From: Janthinobacterium sp. J1-1
GTDB taxonomy: Bacteria; Pseudomonadota; Gammaproteobacteria; Burkholderiales; Burkholderiaceae_D
Length of the DNA: 64,000 nucleotides
Direction of reading: 5' to 3'
NCBI RefSeq assembly: GCF_030944405.1
Contig: NZ_CP132339.1
Location: forward strand, 1,612,001-1,676,000
Shown here: positions 56,188 to 64,000 of the stretch, piece by piece
Layout of the letters: every line of letters begins with the position of its first letter
How positions within the stretch are numbered: position 1 is the first letter of the stretch
Translations under genes and position numbers: made by a program
The notes under the pieces: model-generated
Database searches by the model: none
Seen by the model: the letters and a program-made list of their open reading frames with translations, nothing else
What the model was told of the DNA's origin: nothing

Positions 56188-58134
56188 TTATGCCGCGTGC
56201 AGTTGCGCTTGCGGTAACGCTTGCGCTGATGCGGGCACCGGCTGCAAATGCTCTTCCAGCAACTCGAACACGGCATCCTTGGACAGCACATAGCGTTCCA
56301 GCAGCACCACCTTGATCGCCTCGATGGCGGCGCGATAGTCGGCGATCGCGTCCAGGGTGTAGCTGTACAGTTCGTCCGCCTTGGCTTCCACCAGGGCCAG
56401 CGTGCGCTCGTCGCCGTGTGCGTGTTTCAGCTGGCGGTAATCGAGCTTGGAGCGCGAGTACATCGACAGTTTGTTGACCATGGTGTCGAGCAGGGTCGTG
56501 GCTTTTTCGATATCGTTCTGGCTGCCCACCGAGATGCCGCGCGCGCCATAAAACAGTTCCTCGGCCGCCACGCCGCCGTACAGGCCGATCACGTCGCGCT
56601 CCAGTTCTTCCAGGGTGCGCAGCGACAGGTCGTCGCCCGACGACAGCACATAGCCGAGCGCGCCGATCTTCGAGACGGCTTCGGTACTGATCTTGAGCAA
56701 GTGCGACTTCTGCTTGACCTCCATCAACGGCATGCCGGCGCGCAGGTACGGGTCGATCTGCATGAAAAAATGGCCCAGCTCGTGCAGGGCGATGCGTTCG
56801 CGCTGCAAGTGTTTTTCGGCGGTGGCGGCGCGGTCGGCCAGGCCGATGGTGGCCCGCTCGAACGCCCGGAACAGCAAATCGGTATCGATCAGCACTTTTT
56901 CCTGGATCGCCAGCATGCTGGCCCGCTCGACCACGGTTTCCAGCAGGGCCGGGCTGAGGTTGGCCGTCACTTTGGCCACCTGCGCCAGGTCCATCCGAGG
57001 CCAGTCGACGCAGCCCTCGGCCTTTTGTGACAGGAAATGGCTTAACAAGGCACCGCGTTCGGCCTTGTTGGGCAGGCGGAAATTGATTTTCACGGGGAAG
57101 CGGCGCAGCATGGCCTCATCCATCTGGCTCGATGCATCGTCGAAGTTGGAGGCGACGATCCAGATCACGCCCGCGCCTTCGCTGCTTTTCACGCCGTCCA
57201 GCAGCCCCAGCAAGGTGTTGGCCGTATCGTCTTCCCATTTGCGCTCGCCGCGTCCACGCGGCATGAACAGCGATTGGGCTTCGTCGAGGAAAATGATGCA
57301 GCTGCCGCGTGCGCAAGCCTTGCGGTACAAGGCATTCAAGGCCTTTGCGCCGCCGCCCACATAGCCCGATTCCAGCGCCGAACCCGAGGCCTGGATCAAG
57401 GGAATGTCGAGCCGCTTGGCCAGGTAGCCGGCCAGCTTGGTCTTGCCGGTGCCGGCCGGGCCCGTCAGCATGACATTGAAGGGCTTGTCGATATTGTGCG
57501 ATTTGTACACGCTGCGGTTGCGTATCATGTCTTCCAGGTGCAGCACTTCCTGCTTGATGTCGTCCATGCCGATCAGGTCGTCCAGGCTGCCCTTGAGCTT
57601 GCCCGGCGCGATGACATTGGCGCTGACGCCCATGCCGGGGATGCCGAATTTGAGCACGCACAGCAGCAGAATCACGAGAAAAATATCGATCGCATGACGC
57701 TGCGCGAAAGCGCCAGCCTCGGCCAGCGCGCCATCATCGGCGTCCTGCAAGACCGCCTTGTGCGAGGCCAGGAAAGCATCGGTGGCGATCGCGTAGGGCA
57801 AGCCATTCTTCAGCAGTACTTCGCGTTCCAGGCTCAGGTGCGAGGTGGCCGGCACTTTCACCACATGAATCGATGGCGCATCCTTGAACTTGAACACATA
57901 GCGCGGCGTTTCCGATAAGGGCCTGGCCAGCAGCAGATACTCGAGGCGCGCGCGCTGGGCCGGCAGGGCCGTGATTTCGCCGATATTTTGCGAACGCAGC
58001 AAGGGACTGGCGTCCTGTGCGACCGAGTTGGCAAAATACAGCGCGGCGGCCACGCCGGCCACCAGGCAGGTCGCCAGGGCCAGGCGGACATAGGTATTCC
58101 GGAGCGCAAGCCGGAGTTGGTACAAAAAGGGCAT
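56188..58134 (-). CDS. Divergent FtsH-like membrane AAA+ metalloprotease
   Basis: 648 residues. Topology as FtsH: helix 1 (about 15-36), an extracytoplasmic region, helix 2 (IDIFLVILLLCVLKFGI). The AAA+ domain has Walker A TGPAGTGKT (about 222-230), pore segment SGYVGGG and Walker B CIIFLDEAQS; the SRH region (ASNFDDASSQMDEAMLRRFPVKINF) is unlike typical FtsH. The M41 peptidase motif is HELGH (about 448) with the third metal ligand in SQNDIEKATTLL. It should degrade membrane proteins, but is a paralogue rather than the housekeeping FtsH. Confidence 0.82.
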   Translation of the reverse strand: MPFLYQLRLALRNTYVRLALATCLVAGVAAALYFANSVAQDASPLLRSQNIGEITALPAQRARLEYLLLARPLSETPRYVFKFKDAPSIHVVKVPATSHLSLEREVLLKNGLPYAIATDAFLASHKAVLQDADDGALAEAGAFAQRHAIDIFLVILLLCVLKFGIPGMGVSANVIAPGKLKGSLDDLIGMDDIKQEVLHLEDMIRNRSVYKSHNIDKPFNVMLTGPAGTGKTKLAGYLAKRLDIPLIQASGSALESGYVGGGAKALNALYRKACARGSCIIFLDEAQSLFMPRGRGERKWEDDTANTLLGLLDGVKSSEGAGVIWIVASNFDDASSQMDEAMLRRFPVKINFRLPNKAERGALLSHFLSQKAEGCVDWPRMDLAQVAKVTANLSPALLETVVERASMLAIQEKVLIDTDLLFRAFERATIGLADRAATAEKHLQRERIALHELGHFFMQIDPYLRAGMPLMEVKQKSHLLKISTEAVSKIGALGYVLSSGDDLSLRTLEELERDVIGLYGGVAAEELFYGARGISVGSQNDIEKATTLLDTMVNKLSMYSRSKLDYRQLKHAHGDERTLALVEAKADELYSYTLDAIADYRAAIEAIKVVLLERYVLSKDAVFELLEEHLQPVPASAQALPQAQLHAA

Positions 58135-58361
58135 GAAGGACTCGGATGGTAAGCCGGGCTTGCGGGGCTGGGCAGCGGCGGACGATAGTCTGGATGGAGC
58201 GCGGGTCGCGGCAGCATGTCGATTCGACATGCTGCGAGGCAACATACTAGTGCCAACTATAGCGCCGTCCACCGGCTTTGTGACGTGGCTGCCACAAAAA
58301 AAGGCAGCTGATACAACAGCTTGGCGATGTGCCAATGCTGGATTGTTAACGGCTTAAAAGT

Positions 58362-58393
58362 AAAAAACACCGGGCGCTTGCGCGTGCCGGTGT
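58362..58393 (-). terminator. Terminator after the PEP-CTERM gene
   Basis: ACACCGG and CCGGTGT arms, with an imperfect inner stem, are followed by a T-run on the minus strand, 17 bases after the stop. Confidence 0.65.
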
Positions 58394-58409
58394 GGTATCC
58401 AAGGAAAAC

Positions 58410-59420
58410 TCAGGCCATGGCGGGCGCGCGGGCCGGCGTGCGGCGGCGCATCCAGGCCAGCACGCCGAGGCCGGCCAGCAGCATGGCGTAGGTGCCGGGT
58501 TCCGGTACGGCCGAGACCGTCACCGCGCTGAAGCCGGTGGCGCCGATTTCAACCTGTGAATTCCACGGCGTTTGCGCGCTGACGGAACTGGCGATCAGGG
58601 TGCCTTCCAGGTGGCCGGTGCCGGAGAAATCGCTGTTTGGCGCCAGGATGCTACCCCAGGTGTAGGTGGTCAGGCTGGTGCTGGTGGCGTTCGAGAAATT
58701 GAACAGGGTGCGGTCGGCAAAGCTGCTGAAGCTGCTGTAACCACCCGACAGGTTGATGCTGCTGGCGCTGTCGTTGATGATGATATGGGCCGTGCTCTTG
58801 ATCGACGACAGGTCCAGCGTCAAATTCTTCAGCGAGCTGCTGTCGATATTGAAGATATTGACGTCGGCGTTGATATCGCCGACCAGGGTATAGCCGCTGT
58901 TTTGCATGATCACGGTACCGGTCGGCGCCAGCTTGGCGACCTCGTTCGACAGGGTGGTCAGCTGCTGTTTGGCGGCCGCGAAATCCAGGGTCGCGGCGCT
59001 GCCCTTGCTGAAGGTGCCCGCTTCGAACCATTGATTGGTCGAGACGGTGGCGCCCGGATTGCTGACGCCGTACACGGCCTTGCCCAGCGCGCCTCCGTTG
59101 TAGATGGCGCCGGTGCCGATATTCAGGTTGCCGCCGGCAACAATGCTCGGCGCGCTGGCGCCGGCCGTGCTTTTCTGGCCCACCGAAAAGCCGCTCAAAT
59201 ACACATTGCCGCCGGCGGCCAGGCGTCCTTCGACATCATGGAAACCGGTGGCGGTGCTGCTGCCGACATTGCCGAAAATCAGCGCCGAGTAGCCGCTGGC
59301 CGCGCCCAGGTCGATCACCGTCGTTTGCGCTTGCGCCGGCGTGCTCAGGGACAGGGCCAGCAGGGCGGCGCCGAACAGCGGCAGGGCAGGAATCGAAGAG
59401 GGGGTCATGGCGGGTCTCAT
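58410..59420 (-). CDS. Choice-of-anchor A protein with PEP-CTERM sorting signal
   Basis: About 336 residues. A signal peptide (ending AQAQ) is followed by DLGAASGYSALIFGNVGSSTATGFHDVEGRLAAGGNVYLSGFSVG, the start of the choice-of-anchor A domain. The C-terminus is VPEPGTYAMLLAGLGVLAWMRRR, a PEP-CTERM motif processed by exosortase. Such proteins are surface or exopolysaccharide-associated; the role is unknown. The open frame extends upstream of 59420, but that part has no signal. Confidence 0.8.
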   Translation of the reverse strand: MRPAMTPSSIPALPLFGAALLALSLSTPAQAQTTVIDLGAASGYSALIFGNVGSSTATGFHDVEGRLAAGGNVYLSGFSVGQKSTAGASAPSIVAGGNLNIGTGAIYNGGALGKAVYGVSNPGATVSTNQWFEAGTFSKGSAATLDFAAAKQQLTTLSNEVAKLAPTGTVIMQNSGYTLVGDINADVNIFNIDSSSLKNLTLDLSSIKSTAHIIINDSASSINLSGGYSSFSSFADRTLFNFSNATSTSLTTYTWGSILAPNSDFSGTGHLEGTLIASSVSAQTPWNSQVEIGATGFSAVTVSAVPEPGTYAMLLAGLGVLAWMRRRTPARAPAMA

Positions 59421-59500
59421 GGTGAGGGATGGGCGTTCTGGCTGGAATGAATTATATGTAAAAAGCAATTCTAATTCAATAAATATAATAATTGTTGGCA

Positions 59501-59532
59501 AAAAAAACCGGGCAGAGGAGCCCGGTTTTTTT
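59501..59532 (-). terminator. Terminator after the GT39-like gene
   Basis: AACCGGGC and GCCCGGTT arms have an A-run on one side and a T-run on the other, just after the stop of the minus-strand gene ending at 59545; also usable from the other strand. Confidence 0.85.
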
Positions 59533-59544
59533 CAGTGCGCTGGC

Positions 59545-61269
59545 TTATTTCACGCGCTGGTACAGGCGGAAGCGTTCGACATCGTCGGTGGCGCGACGGC
59601 CTTCCCACAGCTTGATCCAGTCGGTGCCATGCTGTTCCTGCAACTGATCCCTGCCATCGCGTTTGCGGCTGCTGTCCTGCAGCAGCAACAGGTCGCAGCG
59701 CGGGTTGTCGACGCCGGCGAAGGGCAGGCGGCCATAGTAGGCGAACGAGGCGCGCTGGGCCGCCCCCACATTGGTATTGATGCAGGCATTGCCTTGCGGC
59801 AGGTTGACGGAAATCTGGTGCGCCACGCTGGCGTAGCTCTTGCTGTAGTTCAATTCAGGCAGGAACAAGGTCATGATCAGCACCCAGATCAGGATCAGGC
59901 CGCCGGACGACAGCACCACGGCGCGCCACAACACGGCCGGCTGGCGCGAGATGCGCCAGTGCACCAGCGCCACCCAGCCGGCGGTGGCGCAGGCGGCGAC
60001 AAAAAAGGCGGCCAGGCCCAGTTCAGGCTTGAATCCTGGCAACAGCTTCAGGGCGTTGTGGGCCAGCTTCGGCGGCCATCCCGTCAGGGCGGCAAACCAG
60101 AACAGCCACAAGACAAAAGCGCAGATGGTCAGCACCATCACCGAGAACCAGTCGATGGCGTTGATGGCGCCACGCTTCATGGTCAAGAGGCCAAAGGCGG
60201 CCATCACGGCCAGCGGCGGCAGCAGCGGCAGCAGTTGTGCCGGGTCCGGATCGGGATGGAACATGGCCAGCAGGGCCAGCATGGCGACAAAGGTCAGCGG
60301 CACCACGATGTGCAGTACATGGTGCTGGCGGCGCCAGGCGTACACGGCCCAGGCGGCGAACGGCCAGGCGGGCCAGAAGAACCAGATGCCGACGCGGAAG
60401 AAATACACCACGCTCTGGCGGTCCGGCAGGCTGAACTGGCGGCAATTCCAGTCCGTCCATGCCTGCAGCGGCGAATGGCCGTACGGCTGCAGCAGTTCGC
60501 CCGGCAGCAGCCAGACCAGGGTCAGCAGGGCGCCCACCACTACCGCCAGCGCCAGGTGGCCCAGGGTGCGCAGCAGCGGCAGGCGCAGGAATACCGCGCA
60601 CAGCAGCAATGACAGGGTCAGCGCCGCCGGTGCGACCCAGCCGCGCGTGAGGGTCAGTCCGCCCAGCGCCAGGCCCATCAGGATGGCATTGCGCAGCGAG
60701 GAACGTTCCACATAGCGCACGGCGCGGTACAGCATATAGGCCATCAGCGATACATACAGCGCTTCGGCCGTGATGTCGTGGCTGTGTTGCAGCAGGCCCA
60801 GGCAGCCCAGGTAGATCAGGACGGCGGCGTCGGCCAGGGTGCGGCCGAAGTCGTCCGGCTCGGGCTGGCCGCCAAAGGCCAGGCGCAGCGGCTGGGCGTC
60901 GCCGCGGCGGCCCAGGTTGAAGGCGGTGTACCAGACCGACAGGGCGCTGATGACGAAAATGCCGATGGTCGACATGCGCGCGGCAAACACTTCGTCGCCG
61001 ATCCAGCCGAACAGCTTGATGAAGATGGCGCCCAGCCAGAACGCCAGCGGGCCTTCGTCGGGCATCGACATGCCGGCGACATTCGGCCACAGCCAGTCGG
61101 CAAGGCCGCCGTGCGCCATGGTCCACATGATGCCGAAACTGGCGGCGTCATCGTTCTTCCACGGTTCGCGGCCGATCAGGCCAGGCAGGATGTACAGCAG
61201 GCCAAGCGCAAACAAGGCCCATCGTGGCAGCGCGAGTGTGGCAGCGGCGGGAAGGCGGACTGGCTTCAT
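59545..61269 (-). CDS. GT39-type (ArnT-like) membrane glycosyltransferase
   Basis: 574 residues and about 12 membrane helices. GREPWKNDDAASFGIMWTMAHG near residues 33-50 carries the DD motif (a DE/DD pair after the first membrane helix) typical of PMT/ArnT family enzymes that use polyprenyl-phosphate sugars. YSKSYASVAHQISVNLP and the soluble C-terminus (YYGRLPFAGVDNPRCDLLLLQD) match annotated 'glycosyltransferase family 39' proteins. Target (lipid A, protein or polysaccharide) is unknown. Confidence 0.8.
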   Translation of the reverse strand: MKPVRLPAAATLALPRWALFALGLLYILPGLIGREPWKNDDAASFGIMWTMAHGGLADWLWPNVAGMSMPDEGPLAFWLGAIFIKLFGWIGDEVFAARMSTIGIFVISALSVWYTAFNLGRRGDAQPLRLAFGGQPEPDDFGRTLADAAVLIYLGCLGLLQHSHDITAEALYVSLMAYMLYRAVRYVERSSLRNAILMGLALGGLTLTRGWVAPAALTLSLLLCAVFLRLPLLRTLGHLALAVVVGALLTLVWLLPGELLQPYGHSPLQAWTDWNCRQFSLPDRQSVVYFFRVGIWFFWPAWPFAAWAVYAWRRQHHVLHIVVPLTFVAMLALLAMFHPDPDPAQLLPLLPPLAVMAAFGLLTMKRGAINAIDWFSVMVLTICAFVLWLFWFAALTGWPPKLAHNALKLLPGFKPELGLAAFFVAACATAGWVALVHWRISRQPAVLWRAVVLSSGGLILIWVLIMTLFLPELNYSKSYASVAHQISVNLPQGNACINTNVGAAQRASFAYYGRLPFAGVDNPRCDLLLLQDSSRKRDGRDQLQEQHGTDWIKLWEGRRATDDVERFRLYQRVK

Positions 61270-61353
61270 CGATGGTGGTATCAGTAAAAAGGAATCTGGG
61301 ACGCATGCGGACGCGTCGGGCTATGCGGCAGTATAAAGTAAAGAGGCAAAAGG

Positions 61354-61381
61354 CAAAAAAGGCAGCCGTGGCTGCCTTTTT
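61354..61381 (-). terminator. Terminator hairpin after rpmE2
   Basis: AAAAAGGCAGCC and GGCTGCCTTTTT form a perfect 12-bp stem around a GT dinucleotide, with a flanking A/T-run. On the minus strand it lies after rpmE2; a second, 10-bp A/T-tailed dyad (61403-61424) sits right at the rpmE2 stop. Confidence 0.8.
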
Positions 61382-61424
61382 GTTGACAGCCGAAGCTGCC
61401 TGTTTTTGCCGCAAGCGGCAAAAA

Positions 61425-61694
61425 TCAGCCTGCTGCGATCGCGGTTTTCGAACCGACGGTACCGAATTTCTGACGGAACTTCTCGACGCGGCCAGCCGTG
61501 TCGACGATTTTGTGCTTGCCCGTGAAGAATGGGTGCGATTCAGCCGACACCTCGATTTTCACCAGCGGGTATTCTTTACCGTCGTGGGTGATTTTTTCGC
61601 GGGTCTGGATGGTCGAACGGGTAACGAATTTGAAATCGCACGACAGGTCGTGGAAAACAACTTCGCGGTAATCTGGATGGGTATCGACTTTCAT
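61425..61694 (-). CDS. rpmE2: 50S ribosomal protein L31 type B
   Basis: 89 residues: [70 protein letters not shown]. It lacks the zinc-binding CxxC pairs of the other L31 form, so it is the zinc-independent type B. It follows rho in the same direction with intergenic terminators between. A short upstream extension of the open frame is not needed. Confidence 0.95.
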   Translation of the reverse strand: MKVDTHPDYREVVFHDLSCDFKFVTRSTIQTREKITHDGKEYPLVKIEVSAESHPFFTGKHKIVDTAGRVEKFRQKFGTVGSKTAIAAG

Positions 61695-61830
61695 GGTCTT
61701 CTCTCTAGGTTGGTAGCCAAACAGCACTTCGTCGGTCGTCTTGCTTCTTGACCCGATTGCCGATCACTTGCCAGGGTTTAAATAAATGCAACCGCAGATT
61801 ATATAGCGGTTTAAGGCTGGCGGCAATAAA

Positions 61831-61853
61831 AAAGCCGCTCGGCGAGCGGCTTT
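61831..61853 (-). terminator. Rho-independent terminator of the rho gene
   Basis: AAGCCGCTC and GAGCGGCTT with a three-base loop are followed on the minus strand by TTTTTTATTG. It is 127 bases after the rho stop, beyond the long dyad. Confidence 0.85.
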
Positions 61854-61873
61854 GTCGGCAGCATGGTGCCACC

Positions 61874-61993
61874 GGGGAGGGCGAAACCGTAGCGAGCAGG
61901 CCGGAGTTGCGATTGAGTAGCGCAGCCGTACTTTAGTACGGTGAGCAACGGAGATCGCAAATCTGGCCGCGCAGTAGGTTTATCCCCCCCGGC
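61874..61993 (-). repeat. Long imperfect dyad at the 3' end of rho
   Basis: The region is symmetric about 61933.5: CCGTACT/AGTACGG at the centre, GGCCGGAGTTGCGAT/ATCGCAAATCTGGCC (two mismatches) further out, and GGGGAGGGCGAAACC/GGTTTATCCCCCCC at the edges, the last overlapping the rho stop codon. The RNA would fold into a long stem-loop. Confidence 0.75.
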
Positions 61994-63242
61994 GCATCAT
62001 GTCGAAGAACTCTGCGTTGTTCTTCGTGGCTTTCATCTTGTCGAGAATGAACTCCATCGCTTCGATCTCGTCCATCGAATACAGCAACTTGCGCAGGATC
62101 CAGATTTTTTGCAGCTCGTTCGGCTTGATCAGCAGTTCTTCGCGGCGGGTACCCGATTTGTTCAGGTTGATGGCCGGGTAGACGCGTTTCTCGGCCAGGC
62201 GGCGTTCCAGGTGGACTTCCATGTTGCCGGTACCCTTGAATTCCTCAAAGATCACGTCATCCATGCGCGAACCGGTTTCGATCAGGGCGGTGGCGATGAT
62301 GGTCAGCGAGCCGCCTTCTTCGATATTGCGCGCGGCGCCGAAGAAGCGTTTCGGGCGTTGCAGCGCGTTCGCGTCGACACCACCGGTCAGGACCTTGCCC
62401 GAGGCAGGGATCACGGTGTTGTAGGCGCGCGCCAGGCGGGTGATCGAGTCGAGCAGGATCACCACGTCTTTTTTCATTTCGACCAGGCGCTTGGCTTTTT
62501 CCAGCACCATTTCAGCCACTTGCACGTGGCGCGTGGCCGGCTCGTCGAAGGTCGAGGCGACCACTTCGCCGCGCACGGAGCGCTGCATCTCGGTCACTTC
62601 TTCCGGCCGTTCGTCGATCAGCAGCACGATCAGGGTGATGTCGGGGTGGTTCGCCGTGATCGCATGCGCGATGTGCTGCAGGATCACGGATTTGCCGGAC
62701 TTCGGCGACGCCACCAGCAGGCCGCGCTGGCCTTTGCCGATCGGCGCGATCAGGTCGATGATGCGGCCGGTGATGTTTTCCTGGCCATTCATTTCACGTT
62801 CCAGGCGCAGCGGCTCGTTCGGGTGCAGCGGCGTCAGGTTTTCAAACAGGATGCGGTGTTTCGACATCTCCGGCGATTCGCCGTTGACTTTGTCGACTTT
62901 GACCAATGCGAAATAGCGTTCGCCATCTTTCGGGGTCCTTACCTCGCCCTCGATCGAATCGCCGGTGTGCAGATTGAAGCGGCGGATTTGCGAAGGGGAG
63001 ATGTAAATGTCGTCGGTGGACGCCATGTAGCTGGCGTCAGGCGAGCGCAGGAAGCCGAAGCCGTCAGGCAGCACTTCCAGGGCGCCGTCGCCAAAAATCT
63101 GTTCGCCCGATTTCGCGCGTTTCTTCAGGATCGCAAACATCAGCTCCTGTTTGCGCAAGCGGGCCGCGTTGTCAATGTCAAGACCGATCGCCATCTCAAG
63201 CAGGGCGGATACGTGTAGGGCCTTTAGTTCGGATAAATGCAT
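61980..63242 (-). CDS. rho: Transcription termination factor Rho
   Basis: 420 residues, standard length. N-terminal RNA-binding part ([41 protein letters not shown]), then the RecA-like ATPase with Walker [13 protein letters not shown] (about 178-190), Walker B and Q-loop regions ([41 protein letters not shown]). Rho unwinds RNA to end transcription. A long dyad overlaps its stop codon. trxA lies immediately upstream, a common arrangement. Confidence 0.97.
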   Translation of the reverse strand: MHLSELKALHVSALLEMAIGLDIDNAARLRKQELMFAILKKRAKSGEQIFGDGALEVLPDGFGFLRSPDASYMASTDDIYISPSQIRRFNLHTGDSIEGEVRTPKDGERYFALVKVDKVNGESPEMSKHRILFENLTPLHPNEPLRLEREMNGQENITGRIIDLIAPIGKGQRGLLVASPKSGKSVILQHIAHAITANHPDITLIVLLIDERPEEVTEMQRSVRGEVVASTFDEPATRHVQVAEMVLEKAKRLVEMKKDVVILLDSITRLARAYNTVIPASGKVLTGGVDANALQRPKRFFGAARNIEEGGSLTIIATALIETGSRMDDVIFEEFKGTGNMEVHLERRLAEKRVYPAINLNKSGTRREELLIKPNELQKIWILRKLLYSMDEIEAMEFILDKMKATKNNAEFFDMMRRGG

Positions 63243-63397
63243 ATATGTTGAGTGTCCCGAGACGGGAGGTAAAGGTAGGGGAGGGGACTGCGTGGCGTTG
63301 ATTAATTATCAGGGAAGGGACAGCGTATGGTGCTTCAAGCCGCTTCCCGGTCTATCCAGTCAGGCGGCGCTGCGGGCGCAGCGCTGCCTATCATACA

Positions 63398-63724
63398 TTA
63401 AATATTGCTGTCGACGAAAGCGGTCAGCTGGCCCTTGGCCATGGCGCCGACTTTTTGCGCCGCTGCTTCACCGTTCTTGAACAGGATCAGGGTCGGGATG
63501 CCGCGGATGCCGAACTTGGCAGGCACTGCCTGGTTCGAATCGACGTCCATCTTGGCGATCTGGATGCGGCCGGCATATTCCTTGGCCACTTCTTCCAGGA
63601 TCGGCGCGATGGCCTTGCATGGACCGCACCACTCGGCCCAGAAATCAACCAGGACCGGCAATTCGGATTTCAGGACGTCTGCTTCAAAAGAAGCATCGCT
63701 AATGTGTTTGATATTTTCGCTCAT
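63398..63724 (-). CDS. trxA: Thioredoxin TrxA
   Basis: 108 residues with active site WCGPC (Cys33/Cys36), [27 protein letters not shown], the cis-Pro segment [13 protein letters not shown] and a C-terminal VDSNI. It reduces disulfides, including MsrA encoded in this window. GAGGAAAA precedes the ATG at 63724; the open frame upstream is not needed. rho follows after 155 bases. Confidence 0.96.
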   Translation of the reverse strand: MSENIKHISDASFEADVLKSELPVLVDFWAEWCGPCKAIAPILEEVAKEYAGRIQIAKMDVDSNQAVPAKFGIRGIPTLILFKNGEAAAQKVGAMAKGQLTAFVDSNI

Positions 63725-63947
63725 ATTTTCCTCAAATGAGGGTGGGATCAATAATGCCTGGAATTAACCATACGCTGGTTCGCCATCCACGCTTCCTGAA
63801 GTACATCTGGCAGGTGGGGGCGATGGGCACAAATTCAATGTTCTTGGAAGGTGCGACCAGGGGTATGCAGGCGGGGATGGCTGAAATAATAACCCATTTT
63901 TTCAAAGCGTGGCGATTATTGCGGAAAAACTTGGCGCGCCTGGCCTT

Positions 63948-64000
63948 TTAGCCTGGCATGGACCGAATTCCCGCACTCACCTGCCGCTGCAGCGCGATCA
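63948..64000 (-). CDS. Possible C-terminal end of a gene continuing beyond the window
   Basis: The minus strand is open from the window edge to a TAA at 63948, reading ...ALQRQVSAGIRSMPG. Only about 17 codons are visible and they match nothing I recognise. The upstream region 63725-63947 otherwise holds only the trxA promoter and leader. Confidence 0.25.
   Translation of the reverse strand, partial: IALQRQVSAGIRSMPG

Noticed and set aside
63736..63951. A 71-residue plus-strand frame upstream of trxA
   Set aside because: No ribosome site and no recognisable domain, and it overlaps the region needed for the trxA promoter.
1..64000. CRISPR array, rRNA genes or intact insertion sequence
   Set aside because: No regularly spaced repeats, no rRNA-like stretch and no transposase were seen; the only mobile-element traces are the restriction island and the tRNA-Leu remnant.

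Overview
The window is GC-rich bacterial chromosome with densely packed genes. The trxA-rho-rpmE2 block, a CysK/Sua5/TcdA housekeeping set, a bacteriophytochrome, a PEP-CTERM protein and many LysR and GGDEF/EAL proteins point to a betaproteobacterium, most likely Oxalobacteraceae (Janthinobacterium/Massilia/Duganella group). This placement rests on gene content and protein resemblance, not on a search.

Layout. 0-3.7 kb: end of purK, a Sua5-type t6A synthase, a GDSL lipoprotein and an OmpW porin. 3.7-13.3 kb: metabolic and repair genes (flavin reductase, msrA, cyclopropane synthase, a hemerythrin-PdxH fusion, tcdA, thpR, FKBP, cysK, a second GDSL hydrolase with a divergent LysR gene). 13.3-18.2 kb: a two-domain M16 peptidase, an orphan pair resembling conjugation proteins TraL and TraM, and a lipoprotein phosphoesterase. 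18.3-24.6 kb: c-di-GMP and two-component signalling (TPR-GGDEF protein; a histidine kinase that seems to have lost its sensor and receiver; a REC-PAS-GGDEF-EAL-REC protein). 24.7-27.2 kb: a lower-GC insertion holding a complete PaeR7I/XhoI-type restriction-modification system (predicted site CTCGAG). 27.2-36.9 kb: thiL, a MarR/MFS pair, two tandem SUKH (SMI1/KNR4) genes, malic enzyme, small unknowns and an Imm10-like gene. 36.9-42.0 kb: a LysR gene facing an M20 amidohydrolase, an MHS transporter and a porin, which together look like an import-and-hydrolyse module. 43.3-45.06 kb: remnant of an element integrated at tRNA-Leu(CAA), with a 40-bp att-like repeat, an integrase tail and an SDH-family serine protease. 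45.2-55.5 kb: a FabMG-like reductase, DNA polymerase II, a phytochrome kinase with its response regulator, a hybrid kinase and an acyl-CoA ligase. 55.7-64 kb: a pilin-like protein, a divergent FtsH, a PEP-CTERM protein, a GT39-type transferase, rpmE2, rho and trxA.

The most notable items are the hemerythrin-PdxH fusion, the collapsed histidine kinase, the CTCGAG restriction island, the tRNA-Leu element remnant with its protease, the orphan TraL/TraM pair, and a long dyad overlapping the rho stop codon. No CRISPR array, rRNA or intact insertion sequence was seen.
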